Counted from the stretch's first letter, positions 7,304-14,450 are shown. The stretch: DNA of 17,476 nt from an uncultured Clostridia bacterium (GCA_934647145.1 CAKUFB010000029.1:1-17476), one strand, 5' to 3'. The notes: generated from the sequence alone by a model not told the origin. A program made the numbers and translations.

Positions 7304-7350
7304 ACACGGCCCGCGTGCTCCGAAAAGGAACGTGCGAGCCGTGTTTTCTT
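7304..7350 (+). terminator. Intrinsic terminator after the small membrane protein
   Basis: ACACGGC pairs with GCCGTGT, with an inner CGCGTGCTCC / GGAACGTGCG stem (two G-T pairs, one mismatch) closed by GAAAA. The tail TTTTCTTCC follows on the plus strand. No U-run exists on the minus strand, so it serves the plus-strand gene only. Confidence 0.85.
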
Positions 7351-7366
7351 CCTATTATATGAGCAT

Positions 7367-8698
7367 TCAGCGCGCTTTGATGACGCGCACCTCGAACGGA
7401 GCCAGTTTTCCCCTGCCGCCCGCTCCGCCGAAGAGGATTTCTCCGTCAGTCCGCATTTCAGGGACACTTGTCTCTGTATCCGAGAAGCTGATCCAGACCT
7501 CGAGCTTCTCCCCCGCCGCCTCGCGCGCGAAGGAAACCACCTTGTCCGCCCCGCTGTCCAGCGCCCGGATGGAGCCGCCGCACAGCGCGGGGTGGGCGTG
7601 GCGCAGCGCCGTCAGCGCCCGAAGGAAGGCCATGCGCTCCTGCCCGGCGTGAGTCAGCGCGTTTGACCAGTTCACGCGGCAGTTGGGCGCGTAGACGCGG
7701 TTGCACAGGATGCTGTGGCGGGTGGTATCGGCCACCTCCTCGCCGGTGTACAGGAAAGGATAGCCCTTGGCCAGCAGGCAGACCGCCAGCGCGCAATTCA
7801 TGGCCTCATGGCCGATCAGCGTCTCTATGCGGTGGTACCAGGCGTCGTTCACGATGTCGTGGTTCTCAACGCCCAGCGCGCCCAGCTTGCCCTCGGGCTT
7901 GCTCTGCGCCATGCGCACCAGCTTCTCCGTGAACTCGCGGGCGGTCATCTGACCCGGCTTCATCGCCTTCTCATGCTCGCCCCAGTACTCGCCCAGCGCC
8001 ATTTTTTCCACGTCGAAGGGGATAAAGTAGCCGTAGTCGCAGTCGAACCCGGCCTCGAGCTGCTCGTTTCCGGTGCCCTCGTTGAGCATGATCACGCCCG
8101 GCTTGACCGCGCGCAGCGCCGCGATGTTCTCGCGCCACAAATCGGCCGGAATCGCGCCGCCGCAGTCGCACCGGTAGCCGTCCACGTCGAACTTCTCCAC
8201 AAAGTAGATCATGTTCTGCTTGAAGTACTCACGGGTTTCGGGCTTGTCCAGGTCGAACAGCGGAAAGCGCCAGAACGACGTGGCGATGTTCCCCCGCTCA
8301 TCCCGCTTGAACAGCTCGGGCCGCTCGGTGAGCAGGCGGCAGGTGGGGCCGCAGTGCAGGTACACCAGGTCGAGCAGCACGTACATCTCCAGTGCGTGCG
8401 CCGCCTGCACAAACTCGCGCAGATCCTCGTCCGCGCCGTATTCCGGGTCGATTTTCTCATAGTCGGCCAGGCGGTAGGGGTTCTGCGGGTTGTGGAAGCC
8501 GCACTCGCGCTGGCGGTTGCTCCAGTAGTCCTCGCGCTTATCCTCGTCGGAATACACGACCGGGCACAGGTACACGATGTCCACGCCCACGTCCTTCAGG
8601 TGCGGCAGCATCTTCTTCGCGCCCGCAAGCGTTCCCTCCGGGGTAAACGGCCTGAGAAACAGCTGGTAGAGCACGCATTCGTTCAGTTTTTTCATCAT
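7367..8698 (-). CDS. GH13 alpha-amylase-family glycoside hydrolase, cytoplasmic
   Basis: A 443-residue enzyme with a GH13 barrel, expected to cleave or transfer alpha-glucosidic bonds in the cytoplasm (no signal peptide). Region I is DLVYLH (D110, H115; the usual Asn before His is Leu). Region II is GYRCD, giving nucleophile D178. Region III is LNEG, giving acid/base E207. Region IV is ENHD, with H280 and D281 as transition-state stabiliser. A short beta-sandwich C-terminal domain follows (about 370-443). The length is small for the family, without the extra N-terminal domains of debranching enzymes. It is the last gene of the sugar-importer operon, 32 nt after the second permease, with AAGGAG before an ATGATG start. 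This suggests it acts on the imported oligosaccharide. Exact specificity is not readable. Confidence 0.9.
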   Translation of the reverse strand: MMKKLNECVLYQLFLRPFTPEGTLAGAKKMLPHLKDVGVDIVYLCPVVYSDEDKREDYWSNRQRECGFHNPQNPYRLADYEKIDPEYGADEDLREFVQAAHALEMYVLLDLVYLHCGPTCRLLTERPELFKRDERGNIATSFWRFPLFDLDKPETREYFKQNMIYFVEKFDVDGYRCDCGGAIPADLWRENIAALRAVKPGVIMLNEGTGNEQLEAGFDCDYGYFIPFDVEKMALGEYWGEHEKAMKPGQMTAREFTEKLVRMAQSKPEGKLGALGVENHDIVNDAWYHRIETLIGHEAMNCALAVCLLAKGYPFLYTGEEVADTTRHSILCNRVYAPNCRVNWSNALTHAGQERMAFLRALTALRHAHPALCGGSIRALDSGADKVVSFAREAAGEKLEVWISFSDTETSVPEMRTDGEILFGGAGGRGKLAPFEVRVIKAR

Positions 8699-8730
8699 GA
8701 CAGCTCCTTGTTCATAAGGTTACGGCGTCC

Positions 8731-9687
8731 TTATCCCTTGACCGAGCCGATGGTCACGCCCTTCTCGAAGTACTTCTGCAGGAAGGGGTAGATGATCAGC
8801 ATGGGCAGGGTGGACACGACGATAAAGCAGTACTTGAGCATGTTCGCGGTGTCGGCCTGCTTCATCAGGGCGAGCATTTCCTCGGGGGAGTAGGCCTCGC
8901 CGTTCATGATGGCGGTTTCGGCAAACTTGGACTGCACCAGAATCTCGCGCAGGAACAGGGACAGCGGGAACTTGCCGCGATCCTTGAGGTAGATCATCTC
9001 CTGGAAGTAGCTGTTCCAGTGCTGCACGGCATAGTAGAGCATCAAAACGACCGTCACCGCCTTGGCCAGCGGCAGCACGATCACGAAGAAGGTGCGGAAG
9101 TCGTCGCAGCCGTCGATGCGCGCGGCCTCCTGGATTTCCCAGGGGATGGAGTTCATGAAGAAGGTGCGCGCGATGATCAGGTTGTACACGCTCACCAGGC
9201 CCACGATCAGTATCGCCAGACGGGTGTTAAGCAGGCCGAAGCTCTTCATGTTCAGGTACAGCGGGATGGTGCCTCCGCCGAAGTACATGGTGAACATGAA
9301 CACGCCCATCAGGAAACTGCGCCCCTTCAGGTCGCGCCTGGAGAGCGCGTAGGCGGCGGGCAGGGTGAAGGCCAGGTTCATCAGCGTGCCGACGACGGTG
9401 TAAAACAGCGTGTTCGCGTAGCCCGACCACACCTCGCGGTACTGGGCGATATAGGCGTAGCCGTCCAGCGACGGCTCGATGGGCAGCAGCACCAGCTGGC
9501 CCGCCTCGACCGCCCGCGGACTGGAGAAGGAGGCGCTGAGCACGTAGAATATCGGATACAGGAAAATCAGCGAGAGCAGAATCAGCACGGCGTAGATGCA
9601 GACGCCAAACACCCGGTCGCCCGGGGACAGCCTGATGTGGCTGCCCTTTTTGACCCTGCGCAGGTTCTTGGTGGAATATGCGGTCAT
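8731..9687 (-). CDS. ytcP: Carbohydrate ABC transporter permease, YtcP/LplC type
   Basis: The second permease subunit of the sugar importer, 318 residues with about six membrane spans. The ATPase-contact (EAA) loop IPWEIQEAARIDGCDDF lies at 181-197, and the family-typical ending FEKGVTIGSVKG closes the protein. The ATG at 9687 follows AGGAGG by 6 nt; a longer open frame upstream overlaps the preceding gene and is not used. It starts 16 nt after the first permease. No ATPase gene is present in this operon; LplB/YtcP systems in Bacillota commonly share an MsmX-like ATPase encoded elsewhere, which is the likely case here. Confidence 0.93.
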   Translation of the reverse strand: MTAYSTKNLRRVKKGSHIRLSPGDRVFGVCIYAVLILLSLIFLYPIFYVLSASFSSPRAVEAGQLVLLPIEPSLDGYAYIAQYREVWSGYANTLFYTVVGTLMNLAFTLPAAYALSRRDLKGRSFLMGVFMFTMYFGGGTIPLYLNMKSFGLLNTRLAILIVGLVSVYNLIIARTFFMNSIPWEIQEAARIDGCDDFRTFFVIVLPLAKAVTVVLMLYYAVQHWNSYFQEMIYLKDRGKFPLSLFLREILVQSKFAETAIMNGEAYSPEEMLALMKQADTANMLKYCFIVVSTLPMLIIYPFLQKYFEKGVTIGSVKG

Positions 9688-9703
9688 GTCGCTTCCTCCT
9701 TCC

Positions 9704-10645
9704 TTAGAACAGGCTGTTCTGGGACACCGCGCGGGACACCCCGTTGGCGATGAGCAGTATGATCGCGTTGCAGACCGAGTTGAGCAGGCCGACCGCCGTG
9801 GAGAAGGAAAAGTCGGACTTCTCCAGACCCATCTTGTAGACGTAGGTCGAGATGATCTCCGAGCCGGCCAGGTTGGGGCTGGTCTGCAGCAGGAAGGCCT
9901 TTTCATAGCCCACGGTCAGAAGCGAGCCGCAGTTGAGGATCAGCAGGATGGTGATCGTGGGGATCAGGCAGGGAAAATTGATGTGTACGATTTTCTGGAA
10001 GCGGTTCGCGCCGTCGATGTCGGCCGCCTCCTGCTGGGATTTATCCAGGCCGGAGAGCGCGGCGAAATAGATGATCGAGCTCCAGCCGACGCTCTGCCAG
10101 ATGCCCGAAACGACGTACACCCACTTGAACGCCTTCGCGTCCTGCATGTAGGCGTACGCCTGCCCGCCCAGTGCCACCACCAGCTTGTTGATGATGCCGT
10201 TGGACTGGCTCAGAAACAGCGTAATCATGCCGCACAGCACCACGGTGGTGATAAAGTGCGGGGCGTAGGAAATGGTCTGGAAGGTGCGCCGCACGCCCTC
10301 GCTGCTCACCTCGTTGAGGGCCAGCGCCAGGATAATGGGCAGCGGAAAGCTCAGTATCAGCGACAGAACGCTCAGCGTGAGCGTGTTTTTGACGATGACC
10401 GGGAACCAGTAGGAGGAGAACAGGCGCTCAAAATTGGCGAAGCCCACCCACGGGCTGCCCATGATGCCCAGCTTCATCTTGTAGTTCTTAAAGGCGATGA
10501 GTATGCCGTACATCGGCTTGTAGGCGAACAGAATCAGGTACAACAGCGCGGGCAGGAGCATCACGTACAGCTGCCAGCATTCCAGCCATTTGCGCAGCTC
10601 GGATTTCCTGCGCGGGCGGCTCGACACGGTCGAATCAGGCTTCAA
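9704..10645 (-). CDS. lplB: Carbohydrate ABC transporter permease, LplB type
   Basis: The first permease subunit of the sugar importer, 313 residues. A basic N-terminus of about 25 residues leads into six predicted spans, with YKPMYGILIAFKNYK after the first span as in LplB proteins. The ATPase-contact loop LDKSQQEAADIDGANRFQKI lies at 200-219. The start codon is TTG at 10645, supported by AAAGGAGG 9 nt upstream; no ATG with a good ribosome site lies nearby. The TTG may lower expression relative to the binding protein, whose gene precedes it by 121 nt. Confidence 0.92.
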   Translation of the reverse strand: MKPDSTVSSRPRRKSELRKWLECWQLYVMLLPALLYLILFAYKPMYGILIAFKNYKMKLGIMGSPWVGFANFERLFSSYWFPVIVKNTLTLSVLSLILSFPLPIILALALNEVSSEGVRRTFQTISYAPHFITTVVLCGMITLFLSQSNGIINKLVVALGGQAYAYMQDAKAFKWVYVVSGIWQSVGWSSIIYFAALSGLDKSQQEAADIDGANRFQKIVHINFPCLIPTITILLILNCGSLLTVGYEKAFLLQTSPNLAGSEIISTYVYKMGLEKSDFSFSTAVGLLNSVCNAIILLIANGVSRAVSQNSLF

Positions 10646-10691
10646 GCGGCGATTCCTCCTTTGTGATGTAAGTAGCGCGCCGGCGGATACG

Positions 10692-10705
10692 CGCGCGGCC
10701 GCGCG
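10692..10705. promoter_or_regulatory. GC-only palindrome between binding protein and permease genes
   Basis: A 14-bp perfect palindrome of C and G only lies in the 121-nt gap between the two genes. With a 4-nt loop it would form a 5-bp stem in the mRNA. The gap is otherwise purine-rich on the minus strand and has no U-run. It may damp read-through to the permeases. Confidence 0.35.
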
Positions 10706-10766
10706 GGAAAGGGACGTGGGATTTCTCCCCCGGAAGCCGCCCCTCTCCCCCGCGCCGCAGGGTACG

Positions 10767-12410
10767 TTATTCGGCGATGTAGCGATCCCAGGCCGCCTGC
10801 TCGATGGCCAGGTAGCGCTCCAGCTTCATGGTCTTGAGCGTGTCCAGATAGGTGTCCCAGTCGGACTCGAGCGACCAGACGCCCATGATGAAGTTGGCCA
10901 TGGACTGGGTGAGGTAGGTGTCGATGTCGGTGCGCAGGGTGGTGCGCTCGTTGAGCTCCTCCTCGGTGTAGGACAGGCACTCCTCGGGGAAGGTGGGCTC
11001 CTGCTTGAGATCCGGGCGGCGGGAGGCGGAGGCCAGCTGCGCCATCCAGCCCCACTGCGCGATGACCTCGTCCTTCTTCAGGGTCTCGTCGGACGCGTCA
11101 TACCACAGGGTGTTGCGGGCGGGGATGCCGGAATAGGTCAGGAAGGGGCCGTTGAAGACCGCCTTGTACTGGCGGAACTCGTCGCTGGAGGAATAGCCCT
11201 CGGGGCAGCGGATGGTCAGCACGTCCGCGTCCAGCAGGTCGTCGTGGATGTAGTCGAAGGTCACGCCCTCATAGCCGGAGAAGACGGACAGGCCGCCCTC
11301 GTCGCCGAAGAGGTAGTCCACGAAGCGAACCAGCGCTTCCTTGTGCTCGCTGTCGGCGTTGATGGCCATCCTGAAGTTGCCGGAGATACCGGAGGGCAGG
11401 CCCAGGGTGGGGGTGTCGTTGTACTCGGAGGTCAGGCCCATCACGCCCGACCAGGCCTTGTCGGTGTCGATCGAGGAGGTGGACATGACGAACGGGGCGC
11501 TGCCGCAGCCGTAGAAGCCGTAGCGGTCCTTCTGGCAGTTGAGCATGACCTCGTTGCCGGTCAGGGTGAAGGCCTCGGGATCCATCAGACCCTCGGTGTA
11601 GCACTTGTTGAGGAAGGCCAGGAAGGCCTTGTACGCCTCGGTGGTGTCGGCCAGGTAGATCTTGTTGTCCGCGTCGGCCTGCAGGATGGTGTGGCCGGAG
11701 CCGGTATCGGAATTGATGCCGTAGGCGGTCAGCAGGGTGGTCAGGGTGCGGCCGGTGCCGCCGGTGGTGTAGAAGCCCAGCGGGATCTCGTCGTTCGGGT
11801 CGCCGTTGCCGTTGGCGTCCTGCTCCTTGAAGGCCACCAGCACGTCGTACAGCTCGTCGATCGTGGTGGGCATTTCCTTGTTCACGCGCGCCAGCCACTC
11901 GTTGTTGATGAAGGTGCGGGCGATCTTGTTGACGGTGGAGGTGGTGATGAACTTGGTGCCGTACATGCCGCCGTCATAGGAGGTGCAGGCGCCCTTGAAG
12001 CCCGGATAGTCCTCCCAGGCCTGCGTCAGGTTGGGGATCAGCTCCGGATAGTCCAGCAGGTTCACGAAATAGCCCTGCGTGCCGTAGTCGGCCATCTCGG
12101 AGTTGCTCAGCTCGGCCGAGTGCAGCATGTCGGGCAGCTCGTCGGCGGCCAGCATCAGCGTCAGCTGGGTCTTCCAGTCCTCGTAGTTGTAGAAGATCAT
12201 CTCGAACTTGATGCCCAGGCGATCCTGCCATTCCTTCCAGGTCAGGATCTCTTCGTAGTTGATGTCCAGGCCGAAGGCGCCGGCCGCGGTCACGGTGATC
12301 AGCTCGTCGCAGATCGGATAGCCGGTCGCGTTGTAGGTTTCCGCTCCGGCCAGGGAGGCGGCGGAAACCAGCATCACGAGGGTCAGCAGCATCGCAAGCA
12401 GTTTCTTCAT
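10767..12410 (-). CDS. Carbohydrate extracellular solute-binding protein (LplA/LipO type)
   Basis: The ligand-capturing subunit of the sugar importer, 547 residues, in the size range of LplA/LipO proteins. The signal peptide MKKLLAMLLTLVMLVSAASL-AGAE ends in an AxA site and has no lipobox cysteine, although many relatives are lipoproteins. The type-1 binding-protein fold is indicated by LPDMLHSAELSN early, an EF-hand-like calcium loop DANGNGDPNDE at 198-208 (common in this family, before the IPLGF stretch), and a hinge region near VRFVDYLFGDEGG. The ATG follows GGAGG by 8 nt. It is first in the operon behind two predicted promoters and three activator-like repeats. The sugar cannot be deduced. 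Confidence 0.92.
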   Translation of the reverse strand: MKKLLAMLLTLVMLVSAASLAGAETYNATGYPICDELITVTAAGAFGLDINYEEILTWKEWQDRLGIKFEMIFYNYEDWKTQLTLMLAADELPDMLHSAELSNSEMADYGTQGYFVNLLDYPELIPNLTQAWEDYPGFKGACTSYDGGMYGTKFITTSTVNKIARTFINNEWLARVNKEMPTTIDELYDVLVAFKEQDANGNGDPNDEIPLGFYTTGGTGRTLTTLLTAYGINSDTGSGHTILQADADNKIYLADTTEAYKAFLAFLNKCYTEGLMDPEAFTLTGNEVMLNCQKDRYGFYGCGSAPFVMSTSSIDTDKAWSGVMGLTSEYNDTPTLGLPSGISGNFRMAINADSEHKEALVRFVDYLFGDEGGLSVFSGYEGVTFDYIHDDLLDADVLTIRCPEGYSSSDEFRQYKAVFNGPFLTYSGIPARNTLWYDASDETLKKDEVIAQWGWMAQLASASRRPDLKQEPTFPEECLSYTEEELNERTTLRTDIDTYLTQSMANFIMGVWSLESDWDTYLDTLKTMKLERYLAIEQAAWDRYIAE

Positions 12411-12458
12411 GGGGTTTTCCTCCGTTTTTATTTATTATTCTCCCTGCCTTTTCGGGCG

Positions 12459-12486
12459 AAGGCGCTTCCGGCGACCGGTTCGCCTT
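12459..12486 (-). promoter_or_regulatory. Leader hairpin in the 5' region of the sugar operon
   Basis: AAGGCG/CGCCTT outer arms and CCGG-TCG-CCGG inside, lying in the roughly 100-nt leader between the proximal promoter and the binding-protein gene. No U-run follows. It could stabilise the mRNA. It does not match a riboswitch class I know. Confidence 0.4.
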
Positions 12487-12516
12487 AAAGGCCAGGTAAA
12501 GAATCACTGTGTTTTC

Positions 12517-12545
12517 ATTATATCCGTTTGGCGCTGAAATGTCTA
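12517..12545 (-). promoter_or_regulatory. Proximal promoter (P1) of the sugar operon
   Basis: On the minus strand, TAGACA (12540-12545), a 17-bp spacer and TATAAT (12517-12522). One mismatch in the -35 box. Three similar repeats lie immediately upstream (12554-12628), a placement that suits an activator. Confidence 0.85.
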
Positions 12546-12553
12546 TAGTATGT

Positions 12554-12628
12554 TTGAAAGAAACACCCGTTTGTTCGAAAAATACACCTTTTCGCGCCGA
12601 GGGGCGGTTTCGCGTCGAAAATTACACC
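12554..12628 (-). promoter_or_regulatory. Three direct repeats upstream of P1, candidate activator sites
   Basis: On the plus strand, TTGAAAGAAACACC (12554), TCGAAAAATACACC (12575) and TCGAAAATTACACC (12615), consensus TYGAAARWWACACC. Copies 1 and 2 are 21 bp apart, two helical turns; copy 3 is 40 bp further. Copy 1 ends 8 bp from the -35 box. AraC-type activators often use such 21-bp direct repeats and often control LplABC-type operons, but no such regulator is encoded here. Confidence 0.7.
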
Positions 12629-12667
12629 TTTCTTCCATATTTATTCCCCTTCGAGTTCCATACACTT

Positions 12668-12696
12668 AATATACAGGCGCCGCGCGTCCGCGTCAA
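12668..12696 (-). promoter_or_regulatory. Distal promoter (P2) of the sugar operon
   Basis: On the minus strand, TTGACG (12691-12696), a 17-bp GC-rich spacer and TATATT (12668-12673). A transcript from here would start near 12661 and cross the three direct repeats and P1, giving a leader of about 250 nt. Confidence 0.65.
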
Positions 12697-12711
12697 GTCC
12701 TTCCGGCGCGC

Positions 12712-12745
12712 AATTGTATAACATTGGCCGCCATGTTATACAATT
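12712..12745. promoter_or_regulatory. Large palindrome, candidate operator between kinase and sugar operon
   Basis: Perfect 13-bp arms AATTGTATAACAT and ATGTTATACAATT around the 8-bp spacer TGGCCGCC. It lies 16 bp upstream of the P2 -35 box and about 55 bp upstream of the kinase -10 box, so one bound protein could affect both directions. TTGTATAACA-like half-sites recall GntR- or LacI-class operators; the family is a guess. Confidence 0.7.
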
Positions 12746-12798
12746 AAGAAATTCATTTAGAATTTACGTACCGTTCGGCTCCCGCCGCGCCTGCCTGT

Positions 12799-12806
12799 GG
12801 TATACT
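12799..12806 (+). promoter_or_regulatory. Extended -10 promoter of the sugar kinase gene
   Basis: TGGTATACT: TATACT at 12801-12806 with TG at the extended -10 position. No good -35 hexamer sits at 16-18 bp, so recognition may rely on the extended -10 or on an activator. AAGGAGG at 12821-12827 lies 10 nt before the ATG. Confidence 0.6.
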
Positions 12807-12837
12807 GGTCTCACCATTCAAAGGAGGCTTTTTCGTC

Positions 12838-13737
12838 ATGAAGCGCGCGAAGCTGGCCGTGCTGGGCCTGAGCGGACAGTCGGTCTTTCTATCGGTCGAT
12901 CATTTTCATCAGAATGGAGAAACGCTGCACGCCGAATCGCTCTTTCACGAGCCGGGCGGCAAGGGCTACAACCAGGCGGTGGCGGCGGCGCGGCTGGGCG
13001 CCGAGGTGAGCTACCTGACCGCCGTGGGGCGGGACGCGGACGGCGAGGAGTGCGAAGAGCGCCTGCGCGAGGAGGGCGTCGAGCCCCACTGCGCGCTCAA
13101 GGACGCGCATACCGCCTACGCGGCCATACTGACCGACCGGGCGGGCGAAAACCGCGTGACGGTCTATCCGGGCGCGTCGGCGCTGCTGGACAGGCAGGAC
13201 GTGCGCCGCTTCGAAGGGGCGATCGCGGGGGCGGACTTCCTGATCCTGCAGAACGAAATTCCCGAGGCGGCCTTTTGCGAGGCCTTTTCCCTGGCTCAGG
13301 AGCACCGCGTGCCGGTGGCGCTCAACCCCGCGCCCTACGCCGCCTGGGCGGAGCCGTACCTCCGCCGGGCGTATGTCGTCACGCCTAACCGCGCCGAGGC
13401 GCACGCGCTGCTGGGTCTGAGCAGCCTCGTCCCGCACGACGCGCTGGCCGAGCGCCTTCTTCAGGCGGGCGTTTCCCGCGCCGTGGTCACGCTGGGCTCA
13501 GAGGGCGCGCTCGCGCTCGAAAACGGGCAGACCGCCTTCATACCCGCCCTGCCGGTTCGGGCGCTGGACACCACCGGCGCGGGCGATTGCTTCCACGCCG
13601 CGCTGACCGTCCGCCTGGCCGAGGGCGCGAGCCTTCTCGATGCCGCGCGTTTTGCCGCCTGCGCCGCCGCGCTGAGCGTGTCGAAGCCGCACGTGCTGAC
13701 CGCCTTGCCGGACAGAGAGGCCGTCGAGCGGTTCTGA
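12838..13737 (+). CDS. rbsK: PfkB/ribokinase-family sugar kinase
   Basis: A 299-residue cytoplasmic kinase that should transfer phosphate from ATP to a sugar. The first PfkB signature is GGKGYNQAVAAARLG (40-54). TPNRAEA at 182-188 matches the TPNxxEA motif of ribokinases. The second signature DTTGAGDCFHAAL (244-256) contains the anion hole and catalytic base D250. Length and motifs fit ribokinase best, but related kinases for other sugars or nucleosides share them. It is divergent from the sugar-importer operon and shares its regulatory region, so it probably phosphorylates a sugar released from the imported compound. AAGGAGG precedes the ATG, and a hairpin follows the TGA stop. Confidence 0.88.
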   Translation: MKRAKLAVLGLSGQSVFLSVDHFHQNGETLHAESLFHEPGGKGYNQAVAAARLGAEVSYLTAVGRDADGEECEERLREEGVEPHCALKDAHTAYAAILTDRAGENRVTVYPGASALLDRQDVRRFEGAIAGADFLILQNEIPEAAFCEAFSLAQEHRVPVALNPAPYAAWAEPYLRRAYVVTPNRAEAHALLGLSSLVPHDALAERLLQAGVSRAVVTLGSEGALALENGQTAFIPALPVRALDTTGAGDCFHAALTVRLAEGASLLDAARFAACAAALSVSKPHVLTALPDREAVERF

Positions 13738-13755
13738 GCCGCGCCGCCATACAGA

Positions 13756-13795
13756 AAACCTCCCGCCGCAGTAATTATTCTGCGACAGGAGGTTT
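13756..13795 (+). terminator. Probable terminator after the sugar kinase
   Basis: AAACCTCC pairs with GGAGGTTT; an inner CGCAG/CTGCG stem is closed by TAATTATT. The tail is only CTGGTTTGTC, so termination may be partial. Confidence 0.55.
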
Positions 13796-13835
13796 CTGGT
13801 TTGTCAAATAAGGCTTTGTCAGATTTCCGGACGTA

Positions 13836-13870
13836 GACCTTGACCGCTTCAAGCCATGGTCGTCGATGAA
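13836..13870. repeat. Degenerate copy of the loop hairpin
   Basis: GACCTTGACCGC-TTCAAGCCATG keeps the start of the left arm and a loop resembling TTCAATCTATG, and GTCGTCG follows as in copy 1. The right arm no longer pairs over 12 bp; only GACC/GGTC remains. It is probably a decayed member of the repeat family. Confidence 0.4.
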
Positions 13871-13914
13871 GCAGGCGGGTGTCGGCACCGCCCGGCCGGC
13901 AGCGCCGACAGGAG

Positions 13915-13936
13915 TTTTCCGGAAAATTCCGGAAAA
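13915..13936. repeat. Perfect 10-bp inverted repeat TTTTCCGGAA / TTCCGGAAAA
   Basis: Ten-bp arms separated by AA, directly before hairpin copy 4. Neither arm is followed by a T-run placed as in a terminator. It could extrude a cruciform or bind a dimeric protein. Confidence 0.6.
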
Positions 13937-13941
13937 TCGGA

Positions 13942-14051
13942 GAATTCGGGAAATCCAATTTATGCTTCCCGAATACGTCGTCAGAACCGGCGGCAGCAAG
14001 TGCGTGCAGGCTCAGCCTGCCGGCAGCAAGTGGAACCAGGCACTGCCCGGA
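13942..14051. repeat. Composite hairpin repeat, copy 4 (loop hairpin plus two 30-nt units)
   Basis: Arms GAATTCGGGAAA (13942-13953) and CTTCCCGAATAC (13965-13976), 10 of 12 pairing, enclose the loop TCCAATTTATG. After 15 nt come two adjacent 30-nt units at 13992-14021 and 14022-14051. Both start GGCAGCAAGTG; their palindromes are GCAGGCT-C-AGCCTGC (same as in unit 116-145) and CCAGGCA-C-TGCCCGG. The architecture is that of copy 1, 13.9 kb away, with an unrelated stem sequence. Confidence 0.85.
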
Positions 14052-14082
14052 CGAGCTCTCCGGGGTTTTTCCGACAGACCAT

Positions 14083-14107
14083 AACCACCCGTCAAAAGGG
14101 TGGTTTT
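14083..14107 (+). terminator. Intrinsic-terminator-like hairpin after repeat copy 4
   Basis: AACCACCC-GTCAAAA-GGGTGGTT followed by TT and then CAC. The stem is perfect but the T-run is short (TTTT counting the stem end). It marks the border between the repeat cluster and the IS66 remnant. Confidence 0.55.
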
Positions 14108-14112
14108 CACAA

Positions 14113-14428
14113 GAGCAAAAGGTACACCTCTGTGCGTTTCTTGAGCATGGCGAGATTGAAATCAGCAAGCCAGGTTGAAAATGCTATCCGCCCCTTTGTC
14201 ATTGGCTGGAAGGGATGGCTCTTTGCCGATACACCACATGGTGTGGAGGCGAGTGCAATCATCTATTCGCTGATGGAAACGGCAAAAGCCAACGGCCTGC
14301 GGCTGGACGACTATCTGCTTCATCTGCTCAACATATTGCCTGAGCGCGCAGAGCAGAGCAAGGATTTTGAGATCGATGATCTGCTCCCCTGGCCAGAAGA
14401 AATGAAGTCGTGGTTCTCGGCAGTGTAA
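14113..14428 (+). pseudogene. IS66-family transposase, C-terminal fragment with frameshift
   Basis: Only the end of the DDE transposase remains, about 100 of roughly 500 residues. CAFLEHGEIEIS is read in one frame. About 2 nt are missing near 14165-14172, where relatives encode NN before the VENAIRP motif, and the match continues in another frame as QVENAIRPFVIGWKGWLF, then DTPHGVEASAIIYSLMETAK and finally DDLLPWPEEMKSWFSAV with a normal stop. The catalytic DDE domain start is absent, so the fragment is inactive. Its base composition is lower in GC than the sugar genes, in keeping with mobile origin. Identification rests on recalled family motifs. Confidence 0.8.
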
Positions 14429-14450
14429 GTGCTGGGAACCACGACTTTTT
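14405..14450 (+). terminator. Intrinsic terminator overlapping the IS66 transposase end
   Basis: AAGTCGTGGTTC (14405-14416) pairs perfectly with GAACCACGACTT (14436-14447), with further pairing inside (GGCA/TGCT) and five Ts at 14446-14450. The stem overlaps the last codons of the transposase fragment. Confidence 0.85.

Noticed and set aside
13856..14428. Single 190-residue protein covering the repeat cluster and the IS66 tail
   Set aside because: Its first half is translated repeat and hairpin DNA; only the C-terminal part matches IS66, and the match enters from another frame through a small deletion.
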